Positions 47,304 through 58,615 are shown, counted from the stretch's first letter. The stretch is DNA of 64,000 nt from Delphinapterus leucas (GCF_002288925.2 NW_022098050.1:6033799-6097798), one strand, 5' to 3'. A program made the numbers and translations. Notes: a model not told the origin generated them from the sequence alone.

Positions 47304-47909
47304 AAAGGAAGAGCCCCCTCTTTAAAAAAAAAAAAATGTTGAAGTATTTAGAGATGAAATTTTATTTAGGATTTGCTTCAAAATAATCCTGGGGTGGGGC
47401 CTGGATGGAAAGTGAGGGGAGTCGTTAGACAAAGTAATTTTGGTCCTTTGTTCATAATTGTTGAAGCTGGGCGGTGGGTACATGTGCGTTCATAATCCTT
47501 TTCTCTCCATTTTCATTAAAAAGGGTAATGAACAAAAGTGGCCCAAGTCTTAAATTGTTTTGCATTAAAGGTACCACGCTTACTAGGATTTTTTAAAAGT
47601 GGTGTTCTTCTTAAGATAAAAACAGATTATTATCGTAATCCCTGACACAGGAGCTTAATGAAGAACACAAAATATAAATGCTCCCCTCTTTCACTTTTCT
47701 CTTTTATTCAGAAAATGTGCCACTGTGTATACAGAGGTACATAATAGCCTCTAATCTCAAGGAGCTCACAGTCAATAGGGCGCTAAAGGCAAAATTAGTA
47801 AAAACAGACTTGTCTTAAATACTGTTGTAGAAATACTTAATATGGAGAAGAGTTAGGACTTGAAAGGCAGTCAGAATTGCCTGGCTAATAACGACTTAAA
47901 AGTAATCTT

Positions 47910-48092
47910 GGGCTTCCCTGGTGGCGCAGTGGACGCCTGCCGATGCAGGGGACACGGGTTTGTGCCCCGGTCCGGGAGGATCCCACATGCCGTGGAGCGG
48001 CTGGGCCCGTGAGCCATGGCTGCTGAGCCTGTGCTCCGCAACGGGAGAGGCCACAACAGTGAGAGGCCCACGTACCACAAAAAAAAAAAAAA
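47910..48092 (+). mobile_element. Young CHR SINE with internal deletions, sense
   Basis: Head 'ggcttccctggtggcgcagt' is followed directly by 'ggacgcctgccgatgcag', lacking about ten bases between box A and the next segment. A second gap removes the 'cgcgtccggag' unit. Duplications 'aaagtaatctt' lie at 47898-47909 and 48093-48103. Confidence 0.9.
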
Positions 48093-48578
48093 AAAGTAAT
48101 CTTTTTTCTTTACAGGCTTAAAAATTTGGTCTGGTACCTTTTATACATTAGTATTTTTATTCTGTTATTGATATTCCTTAATTTTTCTTTTCTAAAAAGA
48201 GTTTGATGATCAGGGTGAATGGGGAGCAGGGTCTGCCCAGGAGCATGTATGTGAAGTACTTTACTGAGTTTCTAGATAGGACTGCAGTTTATCACTCACC
48301 TCTACAAGTTATGCTGAATGCAGATGCAGATACACAAGTTGGATTAATCTAGAATGGGGGTTTGCAGAGGGATATGTGGCACTCCACTACACAAGAAAAA
48401 GAGGAAGCCCACATTGTTGGCAATGCAAAGAACTTTTTGTGTAAGTCACACGGATTCTACAGTGTACTGAATATATACAGAAGGGAGGTCATCCTGAGGG
48501 AGTGATGATGAGTGAGGAGCAAATGATTGGATTTGGTTATGTATGCAGCATTAAAGTAAAATATTTATCTTTTTTCAG

Positions 48579-48704
48579 GTCAACCAAGTTACTCATGATC
48601 AAGCAGTGGTGCTACAAAGTGCCCTTCAGAGCATTCCTAATCCGTCATCTGAATGCATGCTTAGAAATGTGTCAATTCGTCTTGCTCAGCAAATATCTGA
48701 TGAG
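48579..48704 (+). CDS. USP9X: USP9X exon e21 (residues 1187-1228)
   Basis: This exon encodes [19 protein letters not shown], then [18 protein letters not shown] and ISDE, 42 codons in phase 0. Val for Ile at its first codon and Ile in NVSIRL appear to differ from human. The donor is GAG|gttagt. Confidence 0.94.
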
Positions 48705-49665
48705 GTTAGTATTAAATTTGTAAGGCTGGAATTCTGGAAGGTTCGTTTCTTTCACTTTTGACCCTCTCATTATGTAGAAATAACCCTTATCACATTTTGC
48801 GGCTTAATTTTCCTAGGCCCACTCACTTTAATCACTGACTCAGTCTAGATAAAGTTCCCTTAACATGAATTTTACCTAATGATAATATTAGTGCTTTCTG
48901 GTTTTAATCACCTTTATGTACAATGAACAGCATCCTTTTAAAGCATATAATTAAGTGAAATTTGACAAATACATATTTGTGTCACACGTCCACCATAGTC
49001 GAGACACAGAATGTCTCCATCACTCTTTCCATATGCCCCTTTGAAGTCTCTTCCTCTTCCCTGTCTACCCCTGGCCTCAGATAACCCCTGATCTTTTGTT
49101 ACTATATAGTAGTTTTCATTTTCTAGAATTTTACACAAGTGGAATCATGCAGTGTGTGTTCTTTTATGTCTGGCTTCTTTCACTCAGAATAATGACTTTG
49201 AGAATTATCTGTGTGGTGTGGACCATTAGTCCATTCCTTTTTATTGCTGAGTAATATCCCATTATGAATATTCCACATTGTGTTTATCCATATACTTGGA
49301 AAAGGACATTCTCTTTCTTAGCTATGAATAAAGCTGCTGTGAACATTCTGTACAAGTGTTTGTGTGGACCTAAGTTTTTATTTCTCTTGGGTAAAAAACT
49401 AGGAGTGGAATGGTTTGATCACCTCTGTAGTCTTTTTAAGGTTCTTCTGAAAGTAGTGTAGAGCCAGATAATAACTTGGAGAACATACTTTGTGGTATTG
49501 CTGTTAAACGAAATAATGGGACAAAGGCAACTTGGGAACCTAAAGACAGTGGTACTACTTCACAGCCATTCCTGTTTCCTTTACAGGGAGAAACATTTTT
49601 GCTTTTCTAGTGATTATTCCACTCTGATACTGTGTCAACTGTTTTGATTACTCATTATCTTGCAG
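48705..49665 (+). other. Intron e21-e22
   Basis: The intron is 961 nt and carries an old antisense L1M piece (48915-49470). The acceptor is 'cttgcag'. No gene. Confidence 0.7.
48915..49470 (-). mobile_element. Old L1M-type fragment, antisense
   Basis: 'aagtggaatcatgcagtg', 'gcttctttcactcagaata', 'tgctgagtaatatcccatt' and 'aaagctgctgtgaacattc' are reversed L1 sequence, moderately diverged. Confidence 0.75.
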
Positions 49666-49791
49666 GCTTCAAGATATATGCCTGATATTTGTGTAATTAG
49701 AGCTATACAAAAAATTATCTGGGCATCAGGATGTGGGGCATTACAGCTAGTATTTAGCCCAAATGAAGAAATCACTAAAATTTATGAGAAG
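49666..49791 (+). CDS. USP9X: USP9X exon e22 (residues 1229-1270)
   Basis: This exon encodes [19 protein letters not shown], then [18 protein letters not shown] and KIYEK. Ala in GCGALQ replaces the Ser I recall in human USP9X; human USP9Y has Ala there. The remaining context (LQLVF, IYEK) is X-like. It has 42 codons in phase 0 and donor AAG|gtaaga. Confidence 0.95.
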
Positions 49792-50846
49792 GTAAGAATT
49801 ATCGCAGAAATATATTACCTTTAAGAAAATGTTTAATTGTGCATGAGGCTGAATTATTATGTCTGCCATCTTAATATAAAACTGTCTTTTTCTACTTCTC
49901 ACTAAAGTCAGGTATAATTATTTCATACTGAATTTGTTTTCTCCTATTCTCTTTATTCTTTTTTCATCTTTTTGTCCTATGTATTTTGGTTTAGGTAACT
50001 GTCAGTTGTGATATCATGGCATTTAAGTATTTTTGACTCTCTTAAAGCATTCAAGAGTGTCAGCCAATTAGGTATCATCCTTGATCTTCCATTAGATTAA
50101 TCAAGTTATTTACAGAAGAGAGACTGTGTTTGACTCTCTGATTTTCTGTTATATATACCTGCCCCTGATAGCCACTGCTGCATATTTAGAAGGGGAAATT
50201 AAGTTATAGGAGCTTCCCTTTTATGGCCAACATAACTGTGATTTGCCTGGGATATATGTTGATGTCCTATACTGTTGGTTATTCACTCAGCTAATATTTG
50301 AACGCCTGTTCTTTTTCAGGCATGTACTATAAATATTACTTATTGATAACTTCAGTTTAGAATTTATTAGCTACCTACCCAAGCATATTTTAGGTCGTAA
50401 AACCTTCAGACCTTTCCTGAACAGTTGTCTGAGACAATTGCTTTTGAATAAAATGGCACTATAGGTAAGCTACATAATGGGACTAGTCAGAAGTTGGGTA
50501 CTCTGACTGCAGTGCCAGAGTGGTTCTTGAGGAAGGAATGATTGTTGGTGCAGAAGTACACAACTTAGAAGGTCTCTAAGAGCTTGGGGGACAAAGAAGC
50601 AGGTAATATGCTCAGTGTGCTCCTTCAGCCATCCTTGGGACGCAGCAAAAGAATAGAATTAGACTTTTATCATCTGTTTATACTCATTTCCATGCTATTT
50701 CAAAGGGGCCTCAAGAGTTGTAGGTAAAGAAGCTGAGGCCAAGTGGTTTAAGTGACTAGGTAAGTTTTAAGCACTAACTTGAAGTTTGTATGAGATTTTT
50801 CTTAAATATATGTCTAGGTAATTTGTCCTTGACTATAATTTTGCAG
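49792..50846 (+). other. Intron e22-e23
   Basis: The intron is 1,055 nt, AT-rich, with a weak L2/MIR-like trace near 50280 and no young repeat. The acceptor is 'ttttgcag'. Confidence 0.65.
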
Positions 50847-51013
50847 ACCAATGCAGGCAATGAACCAGATTTGGAAGATGAACAGGTTTGCTGTGAAGCA
50901 TTGGAGGTGATGACGTTATGTTTTGCCTTGATTCCGACAGCCTTAGATGCTCTTAGTAAAGAAAAGGCTTGGCAGACATTCATTATTGATTTACTGTTGC
51001 ACTGTCACAGCAA
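50847..51013 (+). CDS. USP9X: USP9X exon e23 (residues 1271-1326)
   Basis: This exon encodes [38 protein letters not shown] and [17 protein letters not shown]. The NAGNEPDLE segment is X-type and unlike the human USP9Y text. It ends on the second base of Lys1326. Donor AA|gtaagt. Confidence 0.95.
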
Positions 51014-52485
51014 GTAAGTGTCTTTTTTAATTGTAAGAAATTTGATCTTATTTTTTTAAGCAGAAATGAATGAATTTATGTTGGCAGAATTTATCCCAGG
51101 AATCAAATATTTATTGTCTCTATAGCACACTAATGTTTAGGAAATTTTTATTGAACTGTGTTTTGCCTAGACCTGAATTTGTTTGGTTTTACTGTCTACA
51201 AAATGTGAACATTAATTCTCGAAGTAAAATTAATTTTTCTGTAATTCCAGAATTTAGTTTCACCTAAGAGGTGTGTGTTTTAGCCCATTTTAAAAATCTG
51301 GCTTACAAGATTTAAATTAAATAGGACATTTAGCTTCCTTTCTTAGATACCTAGGGCCAAGTGTTTTTTTAGCGAAGTTGTTAAGTCAATGTGGAATTCA
51401 CAAGGCATGGTTATGGTAAGAACTTTTGCATTTTACACTGAGAATAAAGACCAATTATAAAGTCCTAGTTTTTCATTTTTAGAGCATTTATTCAATGACA
51501 TTAATTTTGTTTTGGGCTTCTTTTTGTGCAAGTCAATCAAATTTGTAGAAAATTTAGGTTTTCCATCCTGTCAGTCTAAATCTTGACCTTCATAAGGTAA
51601 CTTTTTAAACTTGAGCTCTAATCAGTATCACTGTTATATGTAATTAATCTGTCTCGTGTACATTTTGCAAAAAGACACAGGAAATGTTCGCTTTGTTTAT
51701 TCTTTCACATTCCATTCAACAATGACAAATCACTGATGAAAAGTTAGTGTAAAGTCAGAATAAGCACTTTGCTGACATGAAGCCTAGTGATAAAGTTTTT
51801 TTCTTTTTTGTTTGTTTGTTTGTTTAAGTGTACGTGGTGTGATGGAGTAGTAGGTTCAACTCACTCCAGGGCATGCTGTAAAGTAATTTAGTGGTCTCCA
51901 GTGGGAATCTCTATTATTTTAGAAGTTCCTTGGTAATTTCCTTGAAGACGTCTAGTTCAGCCTATGTTCTTTGGTGGGATCCCCCCCGCCCAAATAAGCT
52001 TGAGCTTGCTCTTTGAGAAAACTTTATCATCGTTGGACAACTCTGTATGTTAAGAAAGATAAATAGGTTGAATAAGTCTGGAGGAGAGGAAAGATGATTA
52101 GCCATGAGTTTTGATGAAGTCAGACCTGGAGGTACAAATTTCTTAATCTATGCTCATTTTTTTAAATTTTAAACTAAATTAGGAACTTATGTCACTTTCT
52201 TTGCTACTAAATATCAAGGAACTTTGTTTAATAAGTTTTCTGCCTTTTACTTTTATGAAAATCCCCATTATAGGAAGTTAGAACCATTTGACTCCTCTTC
52301 TTCCTGAAACTTGTGCACGATGAACTTGTGCACGGTAAAAAGTACCGTACACAGCACTTCTTCTCATGCCTCTGTTATCTTGTCTTTGACAACAAGGGGG
52401 GTCTTCTAAGGTTAAGATCTTTTTTGAGCTTTAGGTATCTGACTTTCTTCCCTAGTACTGACTCTCACCCTGCCCTGCAGTTTTA

Positions 52486-52750
52486 GTTATATATGTATGT
52501 ATTTATTTTTGGCTGCTTTGGTTCTTCGTTGCACGAGCAGGCTTCTCATCACGGTGGTTTCTCTTGTTGTGGAGCACGGGCTCTAGGCACGCGGGCTTCA
52601 GTAGTTGGGGCGCACGGGCTTAGTTGCTCCGCGGCCTGTGGGATCTTCCCGGACCAGGGCTCGAACCCGGGATCTTCCCGGACCAGAGCTCGAACCCGTG
52701 TCCCCTGCATTGGTAGGTGGATTCTTAACCACTGCACCACCAGGGAAGCC
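52486..52750 (-). mobile_element. CHR SINE with internal 29-nt tandem duplication, antisense
   Basis: The unit 'gggatcttcccggaccag' plus 'ggctcgaaccc' occurs at 52640-52668 and again, with one change, at 52669-52697. It covers the reversed box B. Target-site duplications 'ctgccctgcagtttta' lie at 52470-52485 and 52751-52766. Confidence 0.92.
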
Positions 52751-53701
52751 CTGCCCTGCAGTTTTAAATCATCATATTATAAATATCAGAGTACCGGGCT
52801 TCGATACTTGCAGAGTATATCTTGCAAAATATGATCGTGTTGTTTTCCTGCTTAAAATCTTTCCATGTCTTCCCATCGTCTTTGAATTAAGTGTAAACAT
52901 TTAAATTTGGTTTATAAGCACTCCACAATTTGGCTCTTGCTTCTACGCACTCGAAAATTTCAACTTCAGGGCCACATTTTCCAGCAAGTTTTCTTTATCC
53001 CCTAGAGGTCTCCCAGACCTCTGTTCCTATTAGAAGAGGTCTGCTTCCACATAACAACACTGATATTTTGTTGTAATTGCTCGTAATTGGATTTGAATTC
53101 CTTTAAGTGGATTTGTTTTGTTTTTTTTTTAAGCCTCCTCCAGCACCTGTTGCTTTATACTCTGCCTGTTTAACTCCTTTATGTTACCTTGATGATCCAT
53201 GGAGGCATTTGAGTTTGCCACTCCTGGCATAGTGCTTTCAAGGCACAGCTGAGTATTCTGGTAGAAGAAGAGAAAGGGATAATGCAGAAAAGGAGATTAG
53301 TAGGCGTCGGTTTACAGAAGGCCTTTGATGCTGAGATCCAAGTAGTGTTAGATTTTAATATTGTAGGCAGTCTCACTGATGAATAATTTATCAAGTACCC
53401 AGTATGCACCAGGCAGTGTTCTAGCTACTGGGAATATAGCAGTGAAAAAAAACAGACAAAATGTCAGCCTTCTTGGAGTCTGTATTAAAGGGGATGGGGA
53501 GTGGGAAGAGAAGACATATGGGAAAATATATAGTATGTTAATAAATGCTATCAAGAGAAATAAATCAGGAATGGGGATGAGTGGGGAGGCAGGGTCATTG
53601 GAGTTCAGTTTTATGTAGGATAGTCAGAAGACTTCCCTGAAGTCTCTGGGGCTCTGAAAGAATGAGGTAGTGATCCATGCAGTTAATGGGGGAAGTGTGT
53701 T

Positions 53702-54190
53702 GGGTGGGGGTTTTTTGTTTTTCATTTTAAATTGTATTTTTTATTTTGTTCAGCTTTATTGAGATATAATCAGCATATAACTGTGTAACTTTAAGGTGTA
53801 CAAAGTGTTGATTTGATAGTCATATCTTGCAGTATGATTACCACCATAGCCTAAGGTTGGCTAACACCTCCATCATATTTCATTTTAAATTTTATTTCAT
53901 TTTTTATATGAGAAATACATTTTGGTCATCTGAATGACCAAATATATTTTTTTTAATTTTTATTTTTTAATTGAGGTATATATAGCTGCTTTACAGTGTT
54001 TCAGGTGTACAGCACAGTGATTCAGTTATACATATTTCTTTTTTCAGATTCTTTTCAATCATAGATTATTATGAAATACTGTATTTCCTGTATTATATAG
54101 TAGGTCCTTGTTGTTCATCTATTTTATATGTAGTAGTCTGTTAATCCCAAATTCCAACTTTATCCCCCCCCCCGCCCCACCCCCCACCCC
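53702..54190 (-). mobile_element. LINE-1 3'-end composite insertion, antisense
   Basis: Two successive reversed L1 3' UTR starts ('gctttattgagatataatc' at about 53753, 'taattgaggtatatatagc' at about 53968) lie between matching 14-nt sequences 'gggggaagtgtgtt' at 53688-53701 and 54191-54204. The whole 489-nt block may be one rearranged insertion or a nested pair. Confidence 0.75.
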
Positions 54191-54410
54191 GGGGGAAGTG
54201 TGTTTTAAGCAGAAGAAACAACAGATGCAAATGTCCCAAGGCAGGAACATGCCTGACATGGAAAGAACAACATGGAGAGTGTGGCTAGAACAGCAGAGGT
54301 GGGGGAGTTGTAGGAGGTGAGGCCAGAGAGGCAATAAGCAGCCTGTAAGGATTTTATAGATCATTGTAAAGACCTTAACTTTTACCCTAAGTGAGATGGG
54401 AATCCATTGG

Positions 54411-54557
54411 GGTGTTTTTGGTTTTTTTTGGTTTTTTTTTTTTTTTTGGTTTTTTTGCCGCGGCATGCGGGATCTTAGTTCCTTGACTAGGGATCAAACC
54501 TGTGTCCCCTGCATTGGGAGCACGGAGTCTTAACTACTCGACCACCAGGGAAGTTCC
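54411..54557 (-). mobile_element. Older short CHR SINE, antisense
   Basis: T/G tail, 'gccgcggcatgcgggatc', 'gggatcaaacctgtg', 'cgaccaccagggaagttc'. Short duplications 'ccattgg' lie at 54404-54410 and 54558-54564. Confidence 0.85.
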
Positions 54558-55585
54558 CCATTGGAGGGTTTTGAGCGGAAGAATGATATGCTCTGAGTTA
54601 ACATTTTAAGTTTATTCTGGTTGCTTTGCAGGAAAGGCACTTAGACTATTTCATTAATCCAAATAAAAGATGAGAGAGTCTGGAAGTATGGCAATAGTAG
54701 AAGTGGTGAGAAATGATCAGATTTTGAGTATGTTGTGAAGATACAGGCAACAGGATTTTTCAGTAGATGTGTTTCTTTTGAAGCATTACCGAAGTCTGCG
54801 TGTGTGAGGGAGGGTTCATCAGGAACTGACAAGCATCAACTCTTTATAGACCCTCACTCTATTTGGACCGCATACCTTTTTAAAAAATAAACTAGGGCAG
54901 TATGAATGACATACCTCTGAAAATCTGGTAAAAGTTATGGACCTTCTCCCCAGCAAAACCAAGTACTCCTGATGTCAGTTTACTTGAATTCCACCAAACT
55001 TAACCCACAAAGCTTCTAAAGGTCCCTGTGGTTTATAGGACCATGTACAGGTTTCAGAAACCTAAAACATATCCAGGAGGGAGGCTAGTACACAGAATGT
55101 ATACTGTCAAGTTCTTACATTGAACTAAAAATTTGTTTCTAAGCTGTCTATCAGCTAGCACATTGCCAGAAACAGTTATTCACCGAATGTAGTTTGTACG
55201 ATAGACAAATGCTTCGTTAGCAGATACTTTTTGAGCATCTTCCATATGTCAGATGTTGTTCTAGGTTCCAGGAACTCATGCTTCAACAAAGCAAAGCCCT
55301 GCCCTGAAAGAGCTTACTTTCTAATGGAGACAGACCTCCATTTTGTAAACAAACAGTATTTATACATCTGGTAACTGGTTCTTAGCACCTGTTATGTGCC
55401 AGGCATCATTTTTCATTCTGGAGGCACAGTAGTAAACTAGATGATGTCTTTGCCCTCTTGGAGCATTTATTCTGGTGAGATCTGTATAGTATACATATTT
55501 TTTAAGAGACCCATGATGCTCAGGTAAAATTCCCAGTACTGTGACCAGAGACAAGTTTTTCCCATGGGTAATCATAGAATATTGT

Positions 55586-55735
55586 ATAATACGGTGGTTC
55601 TCAATCTTTAGCACATGTTAGAATCACCTGAAGGCTTTATTAAAACGCAGGTTGCTGGGGCCTGAGAAATTGCATTTTTAACAAGTTCTCAGATGCTGCT
55701 GATCTGGGTAACATGCTTTGGGAATCACTAGTATA
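55586..55735 (+). mobile_element. hAT-Charlie MER-type relic
   Basis: 'ggtggttctcaatctttagc', 'gttagaatcacctgaaggc', 'gcatttttaacaagttctc' and 'gctttgggaatcacta' follow a common nonautonomous hAT element from end to end. Confidence 0.75.
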
Positions 55736-56150
55736 ATATCAGGGACATCTGTAGCAACATCCTTATTGTGTAATTGTAACAGAATTTCTACAGAGTTGTT
55801 CACTCCAGAGCACAATGGAATAATTCTATGGAATGCCCAAAAGATGCTTAAGGCTTACTGTACAACTCTTGTACCTAGAGGAACATTTCCAGCCTGTTCC
55901 AAGAAAGGGGTGTTAGAAGGTATCCCTTGAACTCTTCAGTGACAATTTGAGGTTTTAGTTCTTGACACACAGCCTAAGTTCATCTGTTAAACGTTGCTGC
56001 TTAAAGGGGTGTTACGTATTCTTCTATTTTTACTTTTAATTTACTTACCCCTTAACCCCCCACCCCCACCCCGAGAGACAGCGTTGGAATCTTTTTTTTT
56101 CTTTTTCTTCATGAAGATAATATATTAAATGTGAAACATTTTTATTTCAG

Positions 56151-56259
56151 AACTGTTCGCCAGGTGGCACAGGAGCAGTTCTTTTTAATGTGCACCAGAT
56201 GTTGCATGGGACACAGGCCTTTACTCTTCTTCATTACTCTGCTCTTCACCGTTTTGGGG
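56151..56259 (+). CDS. USP9X: USP9X exon e24 (residues 1326-1362)
   Basis: This exon encodes [18 protein letters not shown], then [18 protein letters not shown]. It starts on the third base of Lys1326. The donor is GGG|gtgaga. The hydrophobic LLFFITLLF run is part of a buried helix in the scaffold, not a membrane segment (family knowledge). Confidence 0.95.
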
Positions 56260-56489
56260 GTGAGACATTTTTTAATATACTTATCATTGTGATTCATTCT
56301 TGTACATGGAACAGTCAAGAATTCATGGTTTTAGCTTGTATTAAAGTTGGAGCAGTCTATATTTATTTTAAAAATATTAGTAATTTCCCATCCTATGTTA
56401 GTCCTTTACTCTAGTTAATTCTGGGTTTTTAAAAAGTAGATTCTGAACATGGACATGTAAATTCATATTATTCTACTTTATTGTTTCAG

Positions 56490-56636
56490 AGCACAGCCAG
56501 AGAGAGAGCTAAACATTCAGGCGACTACTTTACTCTTTTAAGGCACCTTCTTAATTATGCTTACAATAGTAATATTAATATACCCAATGCTGAAGTTCTT
56601 CTCAATAATGAAATTGATTGGCTTAAAAGAATTAGG
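56490..56636 (+). CDS. USP9X: USP9X exon e25 (residues 1363-1411)
   Basis: This exon encodes [19 protein letters not shown], then [19 protein letters not shown] and [11 protein letters not shown], 49 codons in phase 0. RERAKHSGD and NNEIDW are X-type. Donor AGG|gtaagt. The preceding intron (56260-56489) is only 230 nt and holds no repeat. Confidence 0.95.
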
Positions 56637-57218
56637 GTAAGTTGTATTTAATACTGTGTTTATCATCAATAAATAAGATATTTTATTAATAGTTCATAGT
56701 TTTGAGCATTTTGGTTAAATGAAAAACAACAAAGAGTAATAAAAAGGACCAAAGAATATACTCTGTGTTGGTGGATATTACTAACTCATGATTCCCAGAA
56801 TGAATGCGTAAGTAGTTTTGTCAAATGCCTTGCTTTAAGACTTGAGACACTGATATTCAGCTTCTTCCATTTTCAAATGGGCCCATTTTGCAAATTTTCA
56901 TTTTAAAAAGTATTCTTGAATTGTTTTCATCAAAAAATGAGTCTGATAGACTAGCACTTAATTTAACTTTTGATCTTAACACCTGATACTTTTTACTTAG
57001 AGTTGTATGAGAATTTATTTCTGAAGAGATTGGTATCTTTTAGCCTTCAGATTAGCATTTCTTCTACTAGTTTGTAAAGCCTACTTCTAGAAAGTTCTGA
57101 AGAGAAAAAATCTCTTAGAATGGAAAGGTTTGAAGGAATTGCCTCTGTCTAGCTCACTCTTGTTCTCACATCTCACCACCCTTTTGTAAGTTAGGCATTT
57201 GATATTTTTCTTTTGCAG
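56637..57218 (+). other. Intron e25-e26
   Basis: The intron is 582 nt, AT-rich, with no recognisable repeat and acceptor 'cttttgcag'. Confidence 0.75.
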
Positions 57219-57365
57219 GATGATGTTAAAAGAACAGGTGAAACGGGTGTTGAAGAGACAATCTTGGAAGGCCACCTTGGAGTAACAAAAGAGTTACTGG
57301 CCTTTCAAACCCCTGAGAAAAAATATCATATAGGTTGTGAAAAAGGAGGTGCTAATCTCATTAAG
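57219..57365 (+). CDS. USP9X: USP9X exon e26 (residues 1412-1460)
   Basis: This exon encodes [37 protein letters not shown] and [12 protein letters not shown], 49 codons in phase 0. Val in TGVEET, Pro in QTPEKK and Tyr in KKYHIG may differ from human USP9X. Donor AAG|gtaagt. The GTAAGT continues as an open frame, but only as intron read-through. Confidence 0.95.
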
Positions 57366-58118
57366 GTAAGTTCTGTCGGCTTGGTCCTAAGCTATGTATC
57401 ATTAACATTCTACACGTTCATTAGCAAATCTGTCTGGTTAATTTATGGTATCATGTCTTGGGTGTGTTTTCTTGATCATTTCTCTTTTCTACTTTTAAAG
57501 AATATAGAGGTAACAGTAACTTTTAAAATACCGTTTCTAAATTTTGTACATGAATAAAATTTCAGTACTGTGTGAAGTAAGTAAGCACTATTTAATTTTT
57601 CTGTTTAGAAAGTCTGAACTTTTTACTTCATCAGACTATTCAGAATGAGACAGACTTCTATTAATTATGTAAGACTGCATATTTACCATGTTTCTTTGAT
57701 GAGTTTTTTCACATAACGTGGTAACTCAAGGAAACAAAAAGTATCATTTTAGGAGATTTCATTTTTATTCAAGATGAGCTTTGGTATACATGTGATTAGA
57801 AGAGTAAATTTACTTAATGTGAATTTTTGTTAAGTGCTATAGTCAACTCATTCTTGATGAGTTTTTAACCTGAGAAATTAGGTTTGTTTGTTAATTGTAG
57901 TAAATAGTGTTTTGAAGTGGGATCTTTTTATTAGAAAATCTAAGTTTTCTGAAATGTAATGAAATCTTGAATTCTGACAATTAATTTAACATTATTTCCT
58001 TCCGAGACATTTCTTTCTTTAAAAAAAAATACACACACATACGCATATAAAACTTTACATGTATTTTTATATAAATATGTATCATTGCTAATACATAATC
58101 CATTTTTCACCTTTGTAG
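57366..58118 (+). other. Intron e26-e27
   Basis: The intron is 753 nt, AT-rich, with a short (CA)n run near 58033 and acceptor 'tttgtag'. No interspersed repeat is recognised. Confidence 0.75.
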
Positions 58119-58341
58119 GAATTAATTGATGATTTCATCTTCCCTGCATCCAATGTTTACCTACGGTATATGAGAAATGGAGAACTGCCAGCTGAACAGG
58201 CTATTCCAGTCTGTAGTTCACCAGCTACCATTAATGCAGGCTTTGAGTTACTTGTAGCATTAGCTGTTGGCTGTGTGAGGAACCTCAAACAGATAGTAGA
58301 TTCTTTGACTGAAATGTACTACATTGGCACAGCAATAACTA
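58119..58341 (+). CDS. USP9X: USP9X exon e27 (residues 1461-1535)
   Basis: This exon encodes [56 protein letters not shown] and [18 protein letters not shown], the last scaffold segment before the protease. Changes relative to human seem to be Arg in VYLRYM and Ser, Ala in CSSPAT. It ends on the first base of Thr1535, donor A|gtaagt. A SINE begins 66 nt downstream. Confidence 0.95.
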
Positions 58342-58406
58342 GTAAGTATTTTAAAATACAAAGTTCTGATGACAGTTCTCTAATGTGTTCAAATTCTGTT
58401 TTCCTT

Positions 58407-58615
58407 TTTTTTTTTTTTGCGGTACCGGTACACGGGCCTCTCACTGTTGTGGCCTCTCCCGTTGCGGAGCACAGGCTCTGGACGCGCAGGCTCAGCGGCC
58501 ATGGCTCACGGGCCCAGCCGCTCCGCGGCATGTGGGATCTTCCCGGACCAGGGCACGAACCTGTGTCCCCTGCATTGGCAGGTGGCCTCTCAACCACTGC
58601 GCCACCAGGGAAGCC
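58407..58615 (-). mobile_element. Young CHR SINE just downstream of e27, antisense
   Basis: T tail, 'gcggtaccggtacacggg', CpG-rich body, head 'gcgccaccagggaagcc'. Perfect duplications 'ctgttttcctt' lie at 58396-58406 and 58616-58626. Its start is only 66 nt from the e27 donor. Confidence 0.93.

Larger units (their letters stand above)
44612..48578 (+). other. Intron e20-e21
   Basis: This 3,967-nt intron is repeat-rich: a twin-primed L1 (44868-46210) with a CHR inside, an old CHR, a long compound microsatellite, a Tigger MITE and two young sense CHR copies. The stretch 48110-48570 is unique AT-rich sequence without a gene. Confidence 0.7.
53385..54640. repeat. Ancient repeat split by later insertions
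   Basis: 'ccaggcagtgttctagctac' and 'aatatagcagtgaaaaaaaa' open text typical of an ancient mammalian interspersed repeat. It continues after the L1 block (54205 onward) and again after a CHR copy ('gttttgagcggaagaatgat'). The family is uncertain (L2/MIR-era). Confidence 0.5.
51014..56150 (+). other. Intron e23-e24 (5.1 kb)
   Basis: The intron is 5,137 nt. The first 1.4 kb is AT-rich and nearly repeat-free. A rearranged CHR (52486-52750), an ancient repeat interrupted by L1 and CHR insertions (53385-54640), L2/MIR-like traces (55190-55480) and a hAT relic (55586-55735) follow. The acceptor is 'ttatttcag'. No gene. Confidence 0.65.

Noticed and set aside
54119..54466. 115-codon minus-strand frame with Lys- and Gly-rich ends
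   Set aside because: It is made from a CHR tail, ancient repeat and a C-rich tract; composition is driven by homopolymers.
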